Positions 34,717-43,666 of a stretch of DNA of 64,000 nt are shown here, piece by piece. The stretch's first letter is position 1, and each line of letters starts with the position of its first letter. The translations under genes were made by a program, and so were the position numbers. The notes beneath the pieces are model-generated. The model saw only the letters and a program-made list of their open reading frames with translations, was not told where the DNA came from and searched no databases. The stretch comes from Algoriphagus machipongonensis (GTDB lineage: Bacteria; Bacteroidota; Bacteroidia; Cytophagales; Cyclobacteriaceae): NCBI RefSeq assembly GCF_000166275.1, contig NZ_CM001023.1, forward strand, positions 4,219,001-4,283,000, written 5' to 3'.

Positions 34717-35676
34717 ATGAAAACATCTTTTCAATATCTCGTTATGCTATGTGCAATAGCATTTTTTGCTGTTTCCTGTCAGAACATGCAGGAAGAAACC
34801 CCATACATGAATCAACTTGCCGATGAAAATTCAGCAACAGATTCAGATTTTAATGCTCGAAAAGGCCAGATGGCTGAATTTGGAGCATTTCTAATTGGTA
34901 CAGAGGAAGTTCCCTCAGTTAATTCTCCTGGTTCGGGTGCCGCTAAAATCACCCAAATGGATGCAAACACTTTAAAATTTGAATTGAGGGTAGCTAATAC
35001 AACAGGAATTGTATTTGCACATCTACACAATGCTCCAATAGGCACAAATGGAGGAGTCGTAGTTACACTAATCCCTAACCAAAGTCCCTCCCCTCTTTCC
35101 AATGGAGTAATTGCCGAAGGAATGATTGAGGCTGGAAATTTATCAGGAGCTTTAGAAGGAATGTCAATTCAGGATTTAATTATGGAAATGGAGTCTGGAA
35201 ACATTTATGTAAATGTTCATACTACTGACAATCCAGGTGGAGAACTTCGAGGTCAAGTAAGTATGGTTGAAGCCAGTGACAATAAAAATTACATTACCAA
35301 ATTAAGCGGTGAAAATGAAGTTCCTTCAATCATGTCAGATGCGACTGGAATAGCAAAATTCAACTTTTCAAATGATGGAATGTCTGCTTCTTTTCAGGTA
35401 AATGTGGACGATATTGAAGATGTGCGATTTGCACATATTCACCTTGCGAAAGCCGGAGCTAATGGAGGAGTAGTTTATACCTTGAAAATGGATAAAATAG
35501 AAGGTCCTGTATCTGGAGTTTACACTAAGGGCGAAATCATGGCTGATAACTTTTCCGGTCAACTCATGGGCGGAGATTTGATGATATTAAAAGAAGCCTT
35601 TAGAACTGGAAATGCTTATGTCAATGTTCATTCAGACGATTTCCCAAGTGGAGAGTTAAGAGGTCAAGTACATTAA
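34717..35676 (+). CDS. CHRD-domain lipoprotein (two CHRD domains)
   Basis: The start is set at ATG 34717, which gives a lipoprotein signal (lipobox VSC, MKTSFQYLVMLCAIAFFAVSC); the frame is open further upstream but without this logic. The 319-residue protein contains two tandem CHRD domains (about residues 55-175 and 185-315), each with FAHLHNAPIGTNGGVV-like and NVHTTDNPGGELRGQV-like segments. CHRD domains are named from chordin and have no proven bacterial function; they may bind metal or matrix partners. It is an envelope-anchored, probably surface-exposed protein. Confidence 0.88.
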   Translation: MKTSFQYLVMLCAIAFFAVSCQNMQEETPYMNQLADENSATDSDFNARKGQMAEFGAFLIGTEEVPSVNSPGSGAAKITQMDANTLKFELRVANTTGIVFAHLHNAPIGTNGGVVVTLIPNQSPSPLSNGVIAEGMIEAGNLSGALEGMSIQDLIMEMESGNIYVNVHTTDNPGGELRGQVSMVEASDNKNYITKLSGENEVPSIMSDATGIAKFNFSNDGMSASFQVNVDDIEDVRFAHIHLAKAGANGGVVYTLKMDKIEGPVSGVYTKGEIMADNFSGQLMGGDLMILKEAFRTGNAYVNVHSDDFPSGELRGQVH

Positions 35677-35700
35677 GTTGTTTAATTTCACCTCTATCAT

Positions 35701-35728
35701 AAAAGGCCCGCAATTGCGGGCCTTTTTC
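35701..35728 (+). terminator. Terminator of the CHRD lipoprotein gene
   Basis: AAAAGGCCCGCAATT pairs with its complement ending GCGGGCCTTTTT. The GC-rich stem with flanking A and T runs is a strong intrinsic terminator. Confidence 0.93.
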
Positions 35729-35894
35729 TTGTATAAACACATTGGAAAGTATTATTGGAACCGGCTTAAATCTATCTTATAAAACTCGTATTCATCCTCT
35801 GACTTTTGCTCGGGTTTATTGATAAAAAGAAGAGTGAATGATTTCATTTACGAAAGTTTAACATAACAACTAATTCTAACAAAATATCTGAAAC

Positions 35895-35922
35895 TAAAAA
35901 AGTCTCAGAAATAAATCTGAGG
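35895..35922 (-). terminator. Probable terminator of pruA
   Basis: CTCAGA (35904-35909) and TCTGAG (35916-35921) form a hairpin that, read on the minus strand, ends in CTTTTTT. It lies about 140 bases after the pruA stop, so the repeat block at 35950-36052 would be part of the pruA 3' untranslated region. Confidence 0.6.
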
Positions 35923-35949
35923 CTTAATCTTTAGTATTTAATATCTCAA

Positions 35950-36052
35950 AAGATACCCTTCAATTTCGAGACTCTCGTCTCTCAAGTGCTCAGGGTGACA
36001 TCTTTAAAGTATGGGATCTAGACCTTCGAGGTTTTTGGAAACCTCAAAGGTC
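35950..36052. repeat. Composite intergenic repeat block behind pruA
   Basis: Two parts are visible. The first contains GAGACTCTCGTCTC (a perfect inverted repeat) and then CTCAGGGTGACA, matching a widespread dispersed repeat. The second (36021-36052) is a 14-base inverted repeat with one mismatch: GACCTTCGAGGTTT and AAACCTCAAAGGTC. No coding frame is associated. Together with the coding copy at 15134-15160 it points to mobile short repeats in this genome. Confidence 0.65.
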
Positions 36053-36059
36053 AAAAGAA

Positions 36060-37694
36060 TCAATCTTCTCCTAAGAAAGGATATCTATAATCTTCTGGAG
36101 AAACAAAGGTTTCTTTGATCGTACGAGGAGAAACCCAACGTAGCAAGTTAATCATAGAACCCGCCTTATCATTGGTTCCTGAAGCTCGGCTACCACCAAA
36201 TGGCTGTTGACCTACCACTGCTCCAGTTGGTTTATCATTGATGTAGAAGTTACCCGCAGCATTTTTCAATTTGGTTGTTGCCAACTCAATCGCATAACGA
36301 TCTTGAGAGAACACCGCACCAGTTAATGCATAAGGACCTGTCTGATCTACCAATTCCAAAGTCTCTTCAAAATTTTCTGCATCGTAAACATAAATCGTTA
36401 ACACAGGGCCGAAGATCTCTTCACACATGGTCGTATACATCGGGTCTTTAGTTACGATGACAGTTGGTTCGATAAAATACCCTTTAGATTTGTCATAGTT
36501 ACCTCCAGCGATGATTTCTACACCTTCTGCCTCTTTTGCTTTAGCTATATACCCTGAGATTTTATCAAAAGCTTTCTCATCAATTACAGCGTTTACAAAA
36601 TTGGTGAAGTCTTCCGTTCCACCCATTTTGATGGTCGCCAAATCTTCCAACATATATCCTTTTACCTCATCCCAAATATTGGATGGAATATAAGCTCTAG
36701 ATGCAGCTGAACATTTTTGCCCTTGGAATTCAAATGCTCCTCTTACCAATCCTACTGCTACTGCTTTAGGAATCGCAGATTTATGTGCCACCACAAAGTC
36801 TTTTCCACCAGTCTCTCCCACAATTCTTGGGTAAGACTTAAACTTATTGATATTGGAACCAATCTCTTTCCAGATGTGCTGGAAAACGCCAGTCGAACCT
36901 GTAAAGTGAATTCCTGCGAAATCTGGGTGTTTGAAAATAATATCCCCAGCGACTGGGCCATCTACATAGATCAAGTTGATCACTCCGTCAGGAACACCCG
37001 CTTCTTTGAATACGTCCATCAATACTTTCGCAGAATAAATCTGAGTATAAGCTGGCTTCCAAACAATGGTATTTCCCATCATTGCAGCAGATGCTGGAAG
37101 GTTTCCAGCAATAGCTGTAAAGTTGAAAGGAGTCAAAGCGAAAATAAATCCTTCTAAAGGTCTTTGCTCTAATCTATTCCAAACACCATTTCCAGAAACT
37201 GGAGGCTGCTGAGCATAGATTTCTGTCATGTATTTGACATTGAATCTCAAGAAGTCTATAAACTCACAGGCTGCATCAATTTCAGCTTGCATGGCATTTT
37301 TAGATTGTCCAAGCATGGTAGCAGCATTGATTTTTGCTCGGTATGGACCTGCAATTAAATCAGCAGCTTTTAAGAAAATAGCAGCTCTTTGCTCCCAAGC
37401 CATATTCTCCCAAGCGTGTTTTGCTCCTAGTGCAGCATTAATTGCTTGCTCTACATGAGAAGCATCTCCTTCATGGAAATGACCTAATATATGTTGATGA
37501 TCATGAGGAGGAGACATGGATTTTGTATTCCCGGTTCTAACTTCCTCTGAACCAATATACATTGGCACATCTACTTGTACAGACCTTGCTTGTTCCAGCG
37601 CAGCTTGCAATTCAATTCTCTCGGGGCTTCCGGGAGCATAAGCTTTTACCGGTTCGTTTACCGGAGTAGGTACATTAAAAAAACCTTTGAGCAT
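36060..37694 (-). CDS. pruA: L-glutamate gamma-semialdehyde dehydrogenase (delta-1-pyrroline-5-carboxylate dehydrogenase)
   Basis: The enzyme oxidises glutamate semialdehyde to glutamate, the second step of proline breakdown. The 544-residue aldehyde dehydrogenase carries the family start LKGFFNVPTPVNEPVKAY, the FTGSTGVF nucleotide loop, the Glu in RIVGETGGKDFVVAH and the catalytic Cys in FQGQKCSAASRAY. Length fits the single-function PruA. No proline dehydrogenase gene lies in the window. The ATG follows a TATCTTTG promoter element by 32 bases. Confidence 0.95.
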   Translation of the reverse strand: MLKGFFNVPTPVNEPVKAYAPGSPERIELQAALEQARSVQVDVPMYIGSEEVRTGNTKSMSPPHDHQHILGHFHEGDASHVEQAINAALGAKHAWENMAWEQRAAIFLKAADLIAGPYRAKINAATMLGQSKNAMQAEIDAACEFIDFLRFNVKYMTEIYAQQPPVSGNGVWNRLEQRPLEGFIFALTPFNFTAIAGNLPASAAMMGNTIVWKPAYTQIYSAKVLMDVFKEAGVPDGVINLIYVDGPVAGDIIFKHPDFAGIHFTGSTGVFQHIWKEIGSNINKFKSYPRIVGETGGKDFVVAHKSAIPKAVAVGLVRGAFEFQGQKCSAASRAYIPSNIWDEVKGYMLEDLATIKMGGTEDFTNFVNAVIDEKAFDKISGYIAKAKEAEGVEIIAGGNYDKSKGYFIEPTVIVTKDPMYTTMCEEIFGPVLTIYVYDAENFEETLELVDQTGPYALTGAVFSQDRYAIELATTKLKNAAGNFYINDKPTGAVVGQQPFGGSRASGTNDKAGSMINLLRWVSPRTIKETFVSPEDYRYPFLGED

Positions 37695-37725
37695 GATATC
37701 TGGGGTTATAATTTTCTGATGATGG

Positions 37726-37733
37726 CAAAGATA
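37726..37733 (-). promoter_or_regulatory. Promoter -7 element of pruA
   Basis: The minus-strand sequence TATCTTTG is an exact match to TAnnTTTG and lies 32 bases before the pruA ATG. The upstream -33 box was not identified with certainty. Confidence 0.55.
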
Positions 37734-37777
37734 ACCATCTGTAATTTATTGACTAGTGATTTTGGTAACAAAAGCCA

Positions 37778-38473
37778 CTACAAGATGGTTTCTAGTTCTT
37801 TTAAATGAGTGATGGTAAAGGTTGGATTTAGCGCAATTTCTTTTCCCTGGGGATTAAAAAACACTTGATCAATGGAAGCATTTTGAGCTCCAAGAATATC
37901 AGAATTTGGGTTATCTCCAATCATAATACAATGCTCAGGAGTTGTATCCAGCAATTTCATTGTATGAAAGAAAATTCGGGGATCAGGTTTTTTATGACCA
38001 GTAGTTTCAGAGGTCACTACCACATCAAAATAAGTATCCAGTCCAGAGGCTTTCATTTTCTTTGCCTGCGATTCATTGAATCCATTGGTAATGACATGAA
38101 GCGGATATTTATCCTTTAGATAGCTTAATATCTCAATAGAATAAGGAAATAAGTGAGGCTTAGAGGAAGTTCTATGCATAAAGTCCTCTTCGAAAGGCAA
38201 AGGGACTTCTACCCCAGGGACTCCGGCATGCGCAAAAATCCTTTGAAAGCGCTCCTTTCTCAAGTTTACTTTATCGATTTTCCCCACATTGTATAAATCC
38301 CAAAGTTTGAAATTTACATGATGAAAGGAATCAAAAAATTTCTGGAAGGTGGGAATCCCTATTTCTTGCAGTTGATAGATTTCGTATAGTTCAGAAAGTG
38401 ATTCGGTGACATTTCGATCATAGTCCCATAAAGTATGGTCCAAATCGAAAAATATATGTTGGTATGTTTTCAC
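37778..38473 (-). CDS. HAD-family hydrolase, YjjG-like nucleotidase
   Basis: The 231-residue enzyme is a haloacid-dehalogenase phosphatase: motif I FDLDHTLWDYDRN provides the nucleophilic Asp, motif II lies in LHVITNGFNE, the lysine motif in GHKKPDPRIFF and motif IV in CIMIGDNPNSDILGAQN. The cap and overall length match YjjG, a noncanonical pyrimidine nucleotidase, but the phosphate ester cannot be assigned from sequence alone. It follows the ArsR-type regulator gene by six bases, so the two are an operon. Confidence 0.88.
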   Translation of the reverse strand: MKTYQHIFFDLDHTLWDYDRNVTESLSELYEIYQLQEIGIPTFQKFFDSFHHVNFKLWDLYNVGKIDKVNLRKERFQRIFAHAGVPGVEVPLPFEEDFMHRTSSKPHLFPYSIEILSYLKDKYPLHVITNGFNESQAKKMKASGLDTYFDVVVTSETTGHKKPDPRIFFHTMKLLDTTPEHCIMIGDNPNSDILGAQNASIDQVFFNPQGKEIALNPTFTITHLKELETIL

Positions 38474-38479
38474 AAGCGG

Positions 38480-38863
38480 TTAGCGTCTGTACTGATTATT
38501 CTGTATTTTATTGATGGCAAGTTCTCTGTTAGACTTTAAAATCTCAAAAGTTTCCTGGTCTTTAATCAAACTTGGATCCTTTTGGATAAACTTAAAAATA
38601 GCTTGAAATATCTCCATGTACTCTTCCAAAATGTAGTAAAACATCCATTGGTCAACCCTTCTACTTCCCAAGAGCCCAGCGTTTTTTAGCAGAATCAAAT
38701 GTCTACTGGTTTTGGTTTGAGTAAAGTCCAGAATATGTTCCAAATCAGAGATCGTGAGTTCCTTGTTTAGCATCAACAAATGAATGATGCGAACCCTTGG
38801 CTCCTCAGAAAGTGCTTTAAATATTCGGAGACCGTAATTTAAACTGATATTTTTGAGTCTCAT
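38480..38863 (-). CDS. ArsR-family winged-helix transcriptional regulator
   Basis: The 127-residue protein contains an ArsR-type winged helix (about residues 10-85): FKALSEEPRVRIIHLLMLN, then ELTISDLEHILDFTQTKTSRHLILLKNAGLL with the recognition helix, and YYILEEYM as the wing. No clustered cysteines for metal binding are present, so a metal sensor role is not supported. It heads an operon with the HAD phosphatase gene and is divergent from the following secreted protein gene. Confidence 0.88.
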   Translation of the reverse strand: MRLKNISLNYGLRIFKALSEEPRVRIIHLLMLNKELTISDLEHILDFTQTKTSRHLILLKNAGLLGSRRVDQWMFYYILEEYMEIFQAIFKFIQKDPSLIKDQETFEILKSNRELAINKIQNNQYRR

Positions 38864-38973
38864 TTAGTAAGTTTTAACTCAGTTATTGCTTGTAAAATAA
38901 AATTTCAAACGAAATTAGGGTATAATCGCATTCGATTTGCCAACCTTTCGTTTTTCAATTAGTTAATATAAAT

Positions 38974-39624
38974 GTGAATAATTCAATCATACTTCGTTCC
39001 GCTTTTATTTTCCTACTGGGAATATTTTTTTCAATCCAGCATGTTGCTGCTCAGGATGAGCAAGATAAGAAAGTCATCCAGCTTTCTGGAATTATCCTTA
39101 ATGCAGATAGTACCGATGCAGTAGCTGGGGTAAACGTATACGTGCCCAAGAAAGGTCGAGGTACCAGTAGTGGTCGCTTTGGTTATTTCTCTATGCCGGT
39201 TCTTGAAGGAGATAGCGTAGTATTCAGCTTTATTGGATTAAAACGCCAAACTTTTAAAATTCCTGATGCAGTAGAAAATGATCGAATCAGTTTGATTTTG
39301 ACGATGGAGGTAGATGAGATTGCCTTGGCAGAAGTGGAAGTTTTACCTTATCCTACTGAAGAAGAATTTAAGAAAGCAGTTATTGCCATGAATGTGGTAG
39401 ACCCTATGTCCATCAGTAGAGCAAATATGAGTCCTGAAATGCTCCTACGATGGGCCGAAAGTATGCCGGCATCGGGGACAGAAAATTTCAGGTATTTCCA
39501 GCAAGGGCAGATGTTACAGAACCAAGATCTCTACGGTCCAAGGCCACTTAGATTATTGGATCCATTTGCTTGGGGACAATTTATCCGATCTATCAAACGA
39601 GGGGATTTAAAGAAAAGAGATTAA
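38974..39624 (+). CDS. Carboxypeptidase-regulatory-like domain protein, secreted
   Basis: The 216-residue protein starts with GTG (no in-frame ATG nearby) and has a signal peptide of about 26 residues (ending HVAAQ). The mature N terminus is a CarboxypepD_reg-like beta-sandwich: VIQLSGIILNADSTDAVAGVNVYVPKKGRGTSSGRFGYFSM (about residues 35-80), the fold that precedes TonB-dependent receptors. No plug or barrel follows; the C-terminal 90 residues are unassigned. It is probably periplasmic. A partner cannot be named. Confidence 0.8.
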   Translation: MNNSIILRSAFIFLLGIFFSIQHVAAQDEQDKKVIQLSGIILNADSTDAVAGVNVYVPKKGRGTSSGRFGYFSMPVLEGDSVVFSFIGLKRQTFKIPDAVENDRISLILTMEVDEIALAEVEVLPYPTEEEFKKAVIAMNVVDPMSISRANMSPEMLLRWAESMPASGTENFRYFQQGQMLQNQDLYGPRPLRLLDPFAWGQFIRSIKRGDLKKRD

Positions 39625-39670
39625 TATCCACACCATTCTAAACACACCCTTGTTACTTCAGGAAATATAT

Positions 39671-39708
39671 AAAAGAGATGCTATTCTATTGAGTAGCATC
39701 TCTTTTTG
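39671..39708. terminator. Terminator after the CarboxypepD_reg-like gene
   Basis: AGAGATGCT (39674-39682) pairs with AGCATCTCT (39695-39703), followed by five T. It lies about 50 bases after the gene stop. Confidence 0.85.
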
Positions 39709-39818
39709 GTTTTGATTCTTCAAACCATTCTTAAAAAAATAATTTAAGGATTCCTTACCGCGCTGAAAATGGATTGTCCATTTAACAAACTCTTAATCCA
39801 AAGAAAGCATCATATCAT

Positions 39819-39826
39819 TATCTTTG
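39819..39826 (+). promoter_or_regulatory. Candidate -7 promoter element of the PafA-like phosphatase gene
   Basis: TATCTTTG matches TAnnTTTG exactly and lies 19 bases before the ATG at 39846, giving a very short leader. No clear -33 box is present. Confidence 0.5.
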
Positions 39827-39845
39827 GGTTCAAAATTTTAATACC

Positions 39846-41480
39846 ATGAAAAAATCCGGAATTCTACTTTTCATACTTTTGATGTCCATCGGACCTATCA
39901 TCGCCCAAGAAAAGCCAGATAAACCAAAGCTTGTTGTAGGAATTATCGTCGATCAAATGCGACAGGAATACCTTTATAGATTTGCAGACAGGTACAAGGA
40001 TGGAGGCTTTAAGCGACTGATGAAGGATGGTTTTATGATGAAAAATGGCCATTACAATTATGTCCCAACTTATACTGGCCCAGGACATACCTCAGTTTAC
40101 ACTGGCACGACTCCTGCAACTCATGGGATAATCAGCAACAGCTGGTACGTGCGTAGTTTAGGGGGATCTCTGTATTGCGCAGAAGACTCTACTGTTTCTG
40201 CGGTGGGAGGCTCAGCAAGTAGCGGGAAAATCAGTCCGAGAAACATGTTGACGACCACCATCACAGATGAATTGAGGTATTCAACCAACAAAAGATCTAA
40301 AGTAGTAGGAGTAGCCATCAAAGATCGAGGCGCAAGTTTGCCTGCGGGTCATACAGGAGATGCCTATTGGTTTGACAGTGCCACTGGAGAATTTATGACC
40401 TCTACTTATTATTATGAGACGCTACCTGCCTGGGTAAAGGAGTTCAATGAAAAAAAGGTTGTTGAAGAGTATTTGAGCCAAACTTGGAATACACTTTATC
40501 CAATCGAAACTTATGTGCAGAGTATTGAGGACAACAATGAATTTGAGGGGATTTTTGCAGGAAAAGAAACTCCTACATTTCCATATGAACTACCTGCATT
40601 GAGAGAAGGAAATGGCGATTTAGGGTTAATTGCTTCTACTCCATTTGGTAATTCCATGACTTTGGATTTTGCGATAGCAGCTATCGAAGGTGAAAATCTT
40701 GGCAACCGCGGAGAAACTGACTTTTTAGCCTTAAGCTTTTCCTCTCCAGATTATATCGGACATAGATTTGGCCCAGCTTCCAAAGAAGTTGAAGACAATT
40801 ACCTTCGTCTAGACCTAGAATTCGAAAGATTGTTGAATTACCTGGATGAGCAAATCGGAGAGGGTGAATATTTGGTATTCCTTACTGCTGATCATGCAGT
40901 GGCTGAGGTGGCTACGCACATGATTAGTGAAAATATTCCAGCAGGGAACCTAAACAATAGCTATATCAATGCTCAACTCAAAGGTTATACTCAAGTAACT
41001 TACGGTGAAGGTGATTGGATAGAAAACATGTCCAATGAGCAGGTGTTTTTAAACCATAAGTTAATCCGGGAAAAAGGCTTAAACCTTAGAGATATGCAAG
41101 AGGATTTGGCTAATTTCTTATTAAGGTTTAACGGCATCAAAGAAGTTTACACAGCCTATGCCATGAAAAACACTGAGTTCACCCAAGGTCGTGCGGCTAA
41201 GCTTCAAATGGGCTTCAACCATAAAGCCTCTGGAGATATTTTATTGGTTCTGGAACCAGGCTGGCTCACCGGAGGAGCAAGAGGAACTTCTCATGGTACT
41301 TCTTACAGCTATGACACTAATGTACCGATGGTATTTTATGGGTGGAATGTACCTGCAGGAGAAAGCTCTAGGTATGCTACGATCACCGATATCGCCCCTA
41401 CCCTTTCTATGATGCTCAATATCAAGCTTCCAAATGGAGCAACTGGGCAACCAATCATAGAAATCACTGATCATAAATAA
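39846..41480 (+). CDS. PafA-like alkaline phosphatase / phosphodiesterase, secreted
   Basis: The 544-residue protein has a signal peptide (residues 1-20, ending IIAQ) and the alkaline-phosphatase-superfamily fold. By comparison with the characterised PafA enzymes of Bacteroidota, Asp36 (IIVDQM), Thr77 in YTGPGH as nucleophile, Asn98 in ISNSWY, the KDRG pair, the SPDYIGHRFGP Asp/His, TADHAV Asp/His and GTSHGTSYSYD His can be placed. It should release phosphate from extracellular phosphomonoesters. The leader is very short behind a TATCTTTG box. Confidence 0.9.
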   Translation: MKKSGILLFILLMSIGPIIAQEKPDKPKLVVGIIVDQMRQEYLYRFADRYKDGGFKRLMKDGFMMKNGHYNYVPTYTGPGHTSVYTGTTPATHGIISNSWYVRSLGGSLYCAEDSTVSAVGGSASSGKISPRNMLTTTITDELRYSTNKRSKVVGVAIKDRGASLPAGHTGDAYWFDSATGEFMTSTYYYETLPAWVKEFNEKKVVEEYLSQTWNTLYPIETYVQSIEDNNEFEGIFAGKETPTFPYELPALREGNGDLGLIASTPFGNSMTLDFAIAAIEGENLGNRGETDFLALSFSSPDYIGHRFGPASKEVEDNYLRLDLEFERLLNYLDEQIGEGEYLVFLTADHAVAEVATHMISENIPAGNLNNSYINAQLKGYTQVTYGEGDWIENMSNEQVFLNHKLIREKGLNLRDMQEDLANFLLRFNGIKEVYTAYAMKNTEFTQGRAAKLQMGFNHKASGDILLVLEPGWLTGGARGTSHGTSYSYDTNVPMVFYGWNVPAGESSRYATITDIAPTLSMMLNIKLPNGATGQPIIEITDHK

Positions 41481-41493
41481 GCAGATTTCATCA

Positions 41494-41532
41494 AAAAAAG
41501 TCCTGAAGACATTGTTTTCAGGACTTTTTTTT
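41494..41532. terminator. Bidirectional terminator between the phosphatase and homogentisate dioxygenase genes
   Basis: AAAAAAAGTCCTGAA pairs with TTCAGGACTTTTTTT around a loop of about 9 bases. The symmetrical A and T runs serve both convergent genes. Confidence 0.93.
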
Positions 41533-41549
41533 GTGACTTAATTTTCAAT

Positions 41550-42713
41550 TCATTCAGTCCAGCTCATCGGATAATTATCATCAACGAACTCTAAGGCATC
41601 TGTCGTAATTTCCAAAGACTTGAAGGTGTCCAGCATCACCGCGTATTCTTCTGTTGATTTTGCTCCAATCGATTTCTCCACGGTCCCAGGATGCGGGCCA
41701 TGAGGCAATCCTCCCATATGTATAGTAAAGGAGCCTCGATCAATTCCTTTTCTACTCATAAACTCTCCCTCCGCATAGTAAAGCACCTCATCCGAATCAA
41801 TATTAGAGTGATTGTATGGAGCAGGAATTGCCAAGGGATGATAATCGAAAAGTCTCGGCACAAAGGAGCAAATCACAAAACCCCAAGCCTGAAATGTCTG
41901 ATGCACTGGTGGGGGTTGATGAATCCTTCCAGTAATGGGTTCAAAGTCAAAAATAGACAAGGCATATGGATATAAATAACCATCCCATCCTACAATATCT
42001 AAGGGGCTATGCTCATATGAGTAAGGATAAAGCATCCCCTTTTTCTTGATATAAACTAGGTAATCTCCTTTCTCACTTTCCACTTCTAGCTCCTCAGGAG
42101 GTCGAATATCACGCTCGCAATAGGGAGAATGCTCAAGCAATTGTCCTACTTCATTTCTATATCTCTTGACCGTCTCGATGGGTCCATGAGATTCTATCAC
42201 CAAAAGCCTTAACGGCCCTTCCTCTTTGAATTCGAATCGATAAATCGTGGTACGAGGAATCATAATATAATCCCCCTTCTTCACGGAAAGCTTGCCAAAC
42301 TGGGAATACAAAACACCTTCTCCGTCATGAACATAAATCAACTCATCTCCATCGGCATTCTTAAAGAAAAAATCCATTTTCCTTTTCTTAGGAGTACATA
42401 TCCCCATCATCACGTCAGAGTTCATCATCAGAATTCTACGGGCACTCAGGTAATCCTCTCCAGTCACCTCCACCCCAGAAGTTTTGAGATGAGTCTGTTG
42501 TAGCCCATGCTCTTTGGCAGGCTTCCAAGAATAAGGAATGGCTTTGCCAATGGACTTTACCTCATTGGGATTATACTGATGATATAGATTGGAGTAAATT
42601 CCTGAAAAGCCTTTTGAACTCACAAGCTCTTCTTTATAAAGGCTGCCATCAGGTTGTCTAAATTGTGTATGTCTTTTGGGAGAGATTTTTCCCAAACGAT
42701 AATAGTAAGCCAT
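41550..42713 (-). CDS. hmgA: Homogentisate 1,2-dioxygenase
   Basis: The enzyme opens the ring of homogentisate to maleylacetoacetate in tyrosine and phenylalanine breakdown. The 387-residue cupin-type dioxygenase contains the conserved start YYYRLGKISPKRHTQFR, the central RYRNEVGQLLEHSPYCERD, and the iron-binding region near the C terminus with PHGPHPGTVEKSIG. Length is shorter than the 430-445 residues of human and Pseudomonas enzymes but matches Bacteroidota members. No other genes of the pathway lie beside it. Confidence 0.92.
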   Translation of the reverse strand: MAYYYRLGKISPKRHTQFRQPDGSLYKEELVSSKGFSGIYSNLYHQYNPNEVKSIGKAIPYSWKPAKEHGLQQTHLKTSGVEVTGEDYLSARRILMMNSDVMMGICTPKKRKMDFFFKNADGDELIYVHDGEGVLYSQFGKLSVKKGDYIMIPRTTIYRFEFKEEGPLRLLVIESHGPIETVKRYRNEVGQLLEHSPYCERDIRPPEELEVESEKGDYLVYIKKKGMLYPYSYEHSPLDIVGWDGYLYPYALSIFDFEPITGRIHQPPPVHQTFQAWGFVICSFVPRLFDYHPLAIPAPYNHSNIDSDEVLYYAEGEFMSRKGIDRGSFTIHMGGLPHGPHPGTVEKSIGAKSTEEYAVMLDTFKSLEITTDALEFVDDNYPMSWTE

Positions 42714-42849
42714 ATTTTTCTGGGTTTATATGGGACTAAAATACAAATAAACTGGGGACAAAAAGACAATCTTCAGTCTTGAATAGGACTCTTGCAAAAT
42801 TCCATGTTTAATTATTTTAGTTTTTGTATTTTCCCACTATCAATCAATT

Positions 42850-43638
42850 ATGAGAAAACTATCCATTTTATTTTTACTTCTAGGAAGCTTTACGTCTTTC
42901 GCCCAAGAGGCAAAACTGCTTTGGTCAGATGAATTTGACCAGAATGGCCTCCCTAATCCACAATATTGGGGTTACGATGTAGGTGACCATGGTTGGGGAA
43001 ATCAGGAACTGGAATATTATACGGAGGCTAACCTTCAAAATGCAAGAATTGAAGAGGGAGTCTTAAAAATTACTGCCATCGCTGATAGTAGCTATTCTAA
43101 GGGATATACATCAGCCCGGATTCATACCCGAGGAAAAAAATCCTGGAAATATGGCTACATAGAAGTAAAAGCGAAACTTCCATCCGGTAGAGGCACCTGG
43201 CCGGCGATTTGGATGCTGCCAGAAGAAAACCTGCATGGAGGCTGGCCGGCAAACGGCGAGATTGACATCATGGAGCATGTTGGTTTTGACCCAGGAGTAG
43301 TCCATGGAACTGTCCATACCAAAGCTTTCAATCATAAAATTGGCACGCAAAAAGGAAATTCTATCACAGTTCCGAAATTCGACTCTGAATTTCATGTCTA
43401 TGCAATCGACTGGACTACTGAAAAAATTGATTTCTTTATTGATGATGAGCTATATTTTACCTTTGAAAACAATGGCGGAAATTATGAGGAGTGGCCTTTT
43501 GATCAAGAATTTCACTTAATTCTAAATATTGCTGTTGGAGGAGGATGGGGAGGTCAAAAAGGTGTTGATCCAACGATTTGGCCCCAACAAATAGAAGTAG
43601 ACTACGTCAGAGTATATGACAGGAAGCCAAGCCTTTAA
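42850..43638 (+). CDS. Glycoside hydrolase family 16 (laminarinase/beta-glucanase), secreted
   Basis: The 262-residue protein has a signal peptide (residues 1-19, ending SFAQ) and a single GH16 jelly-roll. The catalytic motif EIDIMEH gives the nucleophile Glu137, assisting Asp139 and acid/base Glu142. The GRGTWPAIWMLPEEN block and WPFDQEFHLILNIAVGG are also typical. The motif form ExDxxE with the extra residue is that of laminarinase-type GH16 enzymes acting on beta-1,3-glucan, but agarase or carrageenase activity cannot be excluded. No SusC/SusD pair is adjacent. Confidence 0.92.
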   Translation: MRKLSILFLLLGSFTSFAQEAKLLWSDEFDQNGLPNPQYWGYDVGDHGWGNQELEYYTEANLQNARIEEGVLKITAIADSSYSKGYTSARIHTRGKKSWKYGYIEVKAKLPSGRGTWPAIWMLPEENLHGGWPANGEIDIMEHVGFDPGVVHGTVHTKAFNHKIGTQKGNSITVPKFDSEFHVYAIDWTTEKIDFFIDDELYFTFENNGGNYEEWPFDQEFHLILNIAVGGGWGGQKGVDPTIWPQQIEVDYVRVYDRKPSL

Positions 43639-43666
43639 TTGAATAACAATTTAAAACTACCCTATT

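Noticed and set aside
36717..37157. 146-codon open frame on the plus strand opposite pruA
   Set aside because: It lies wholly within the coding sequence of pruA in the other direction and has no motif or promoter.
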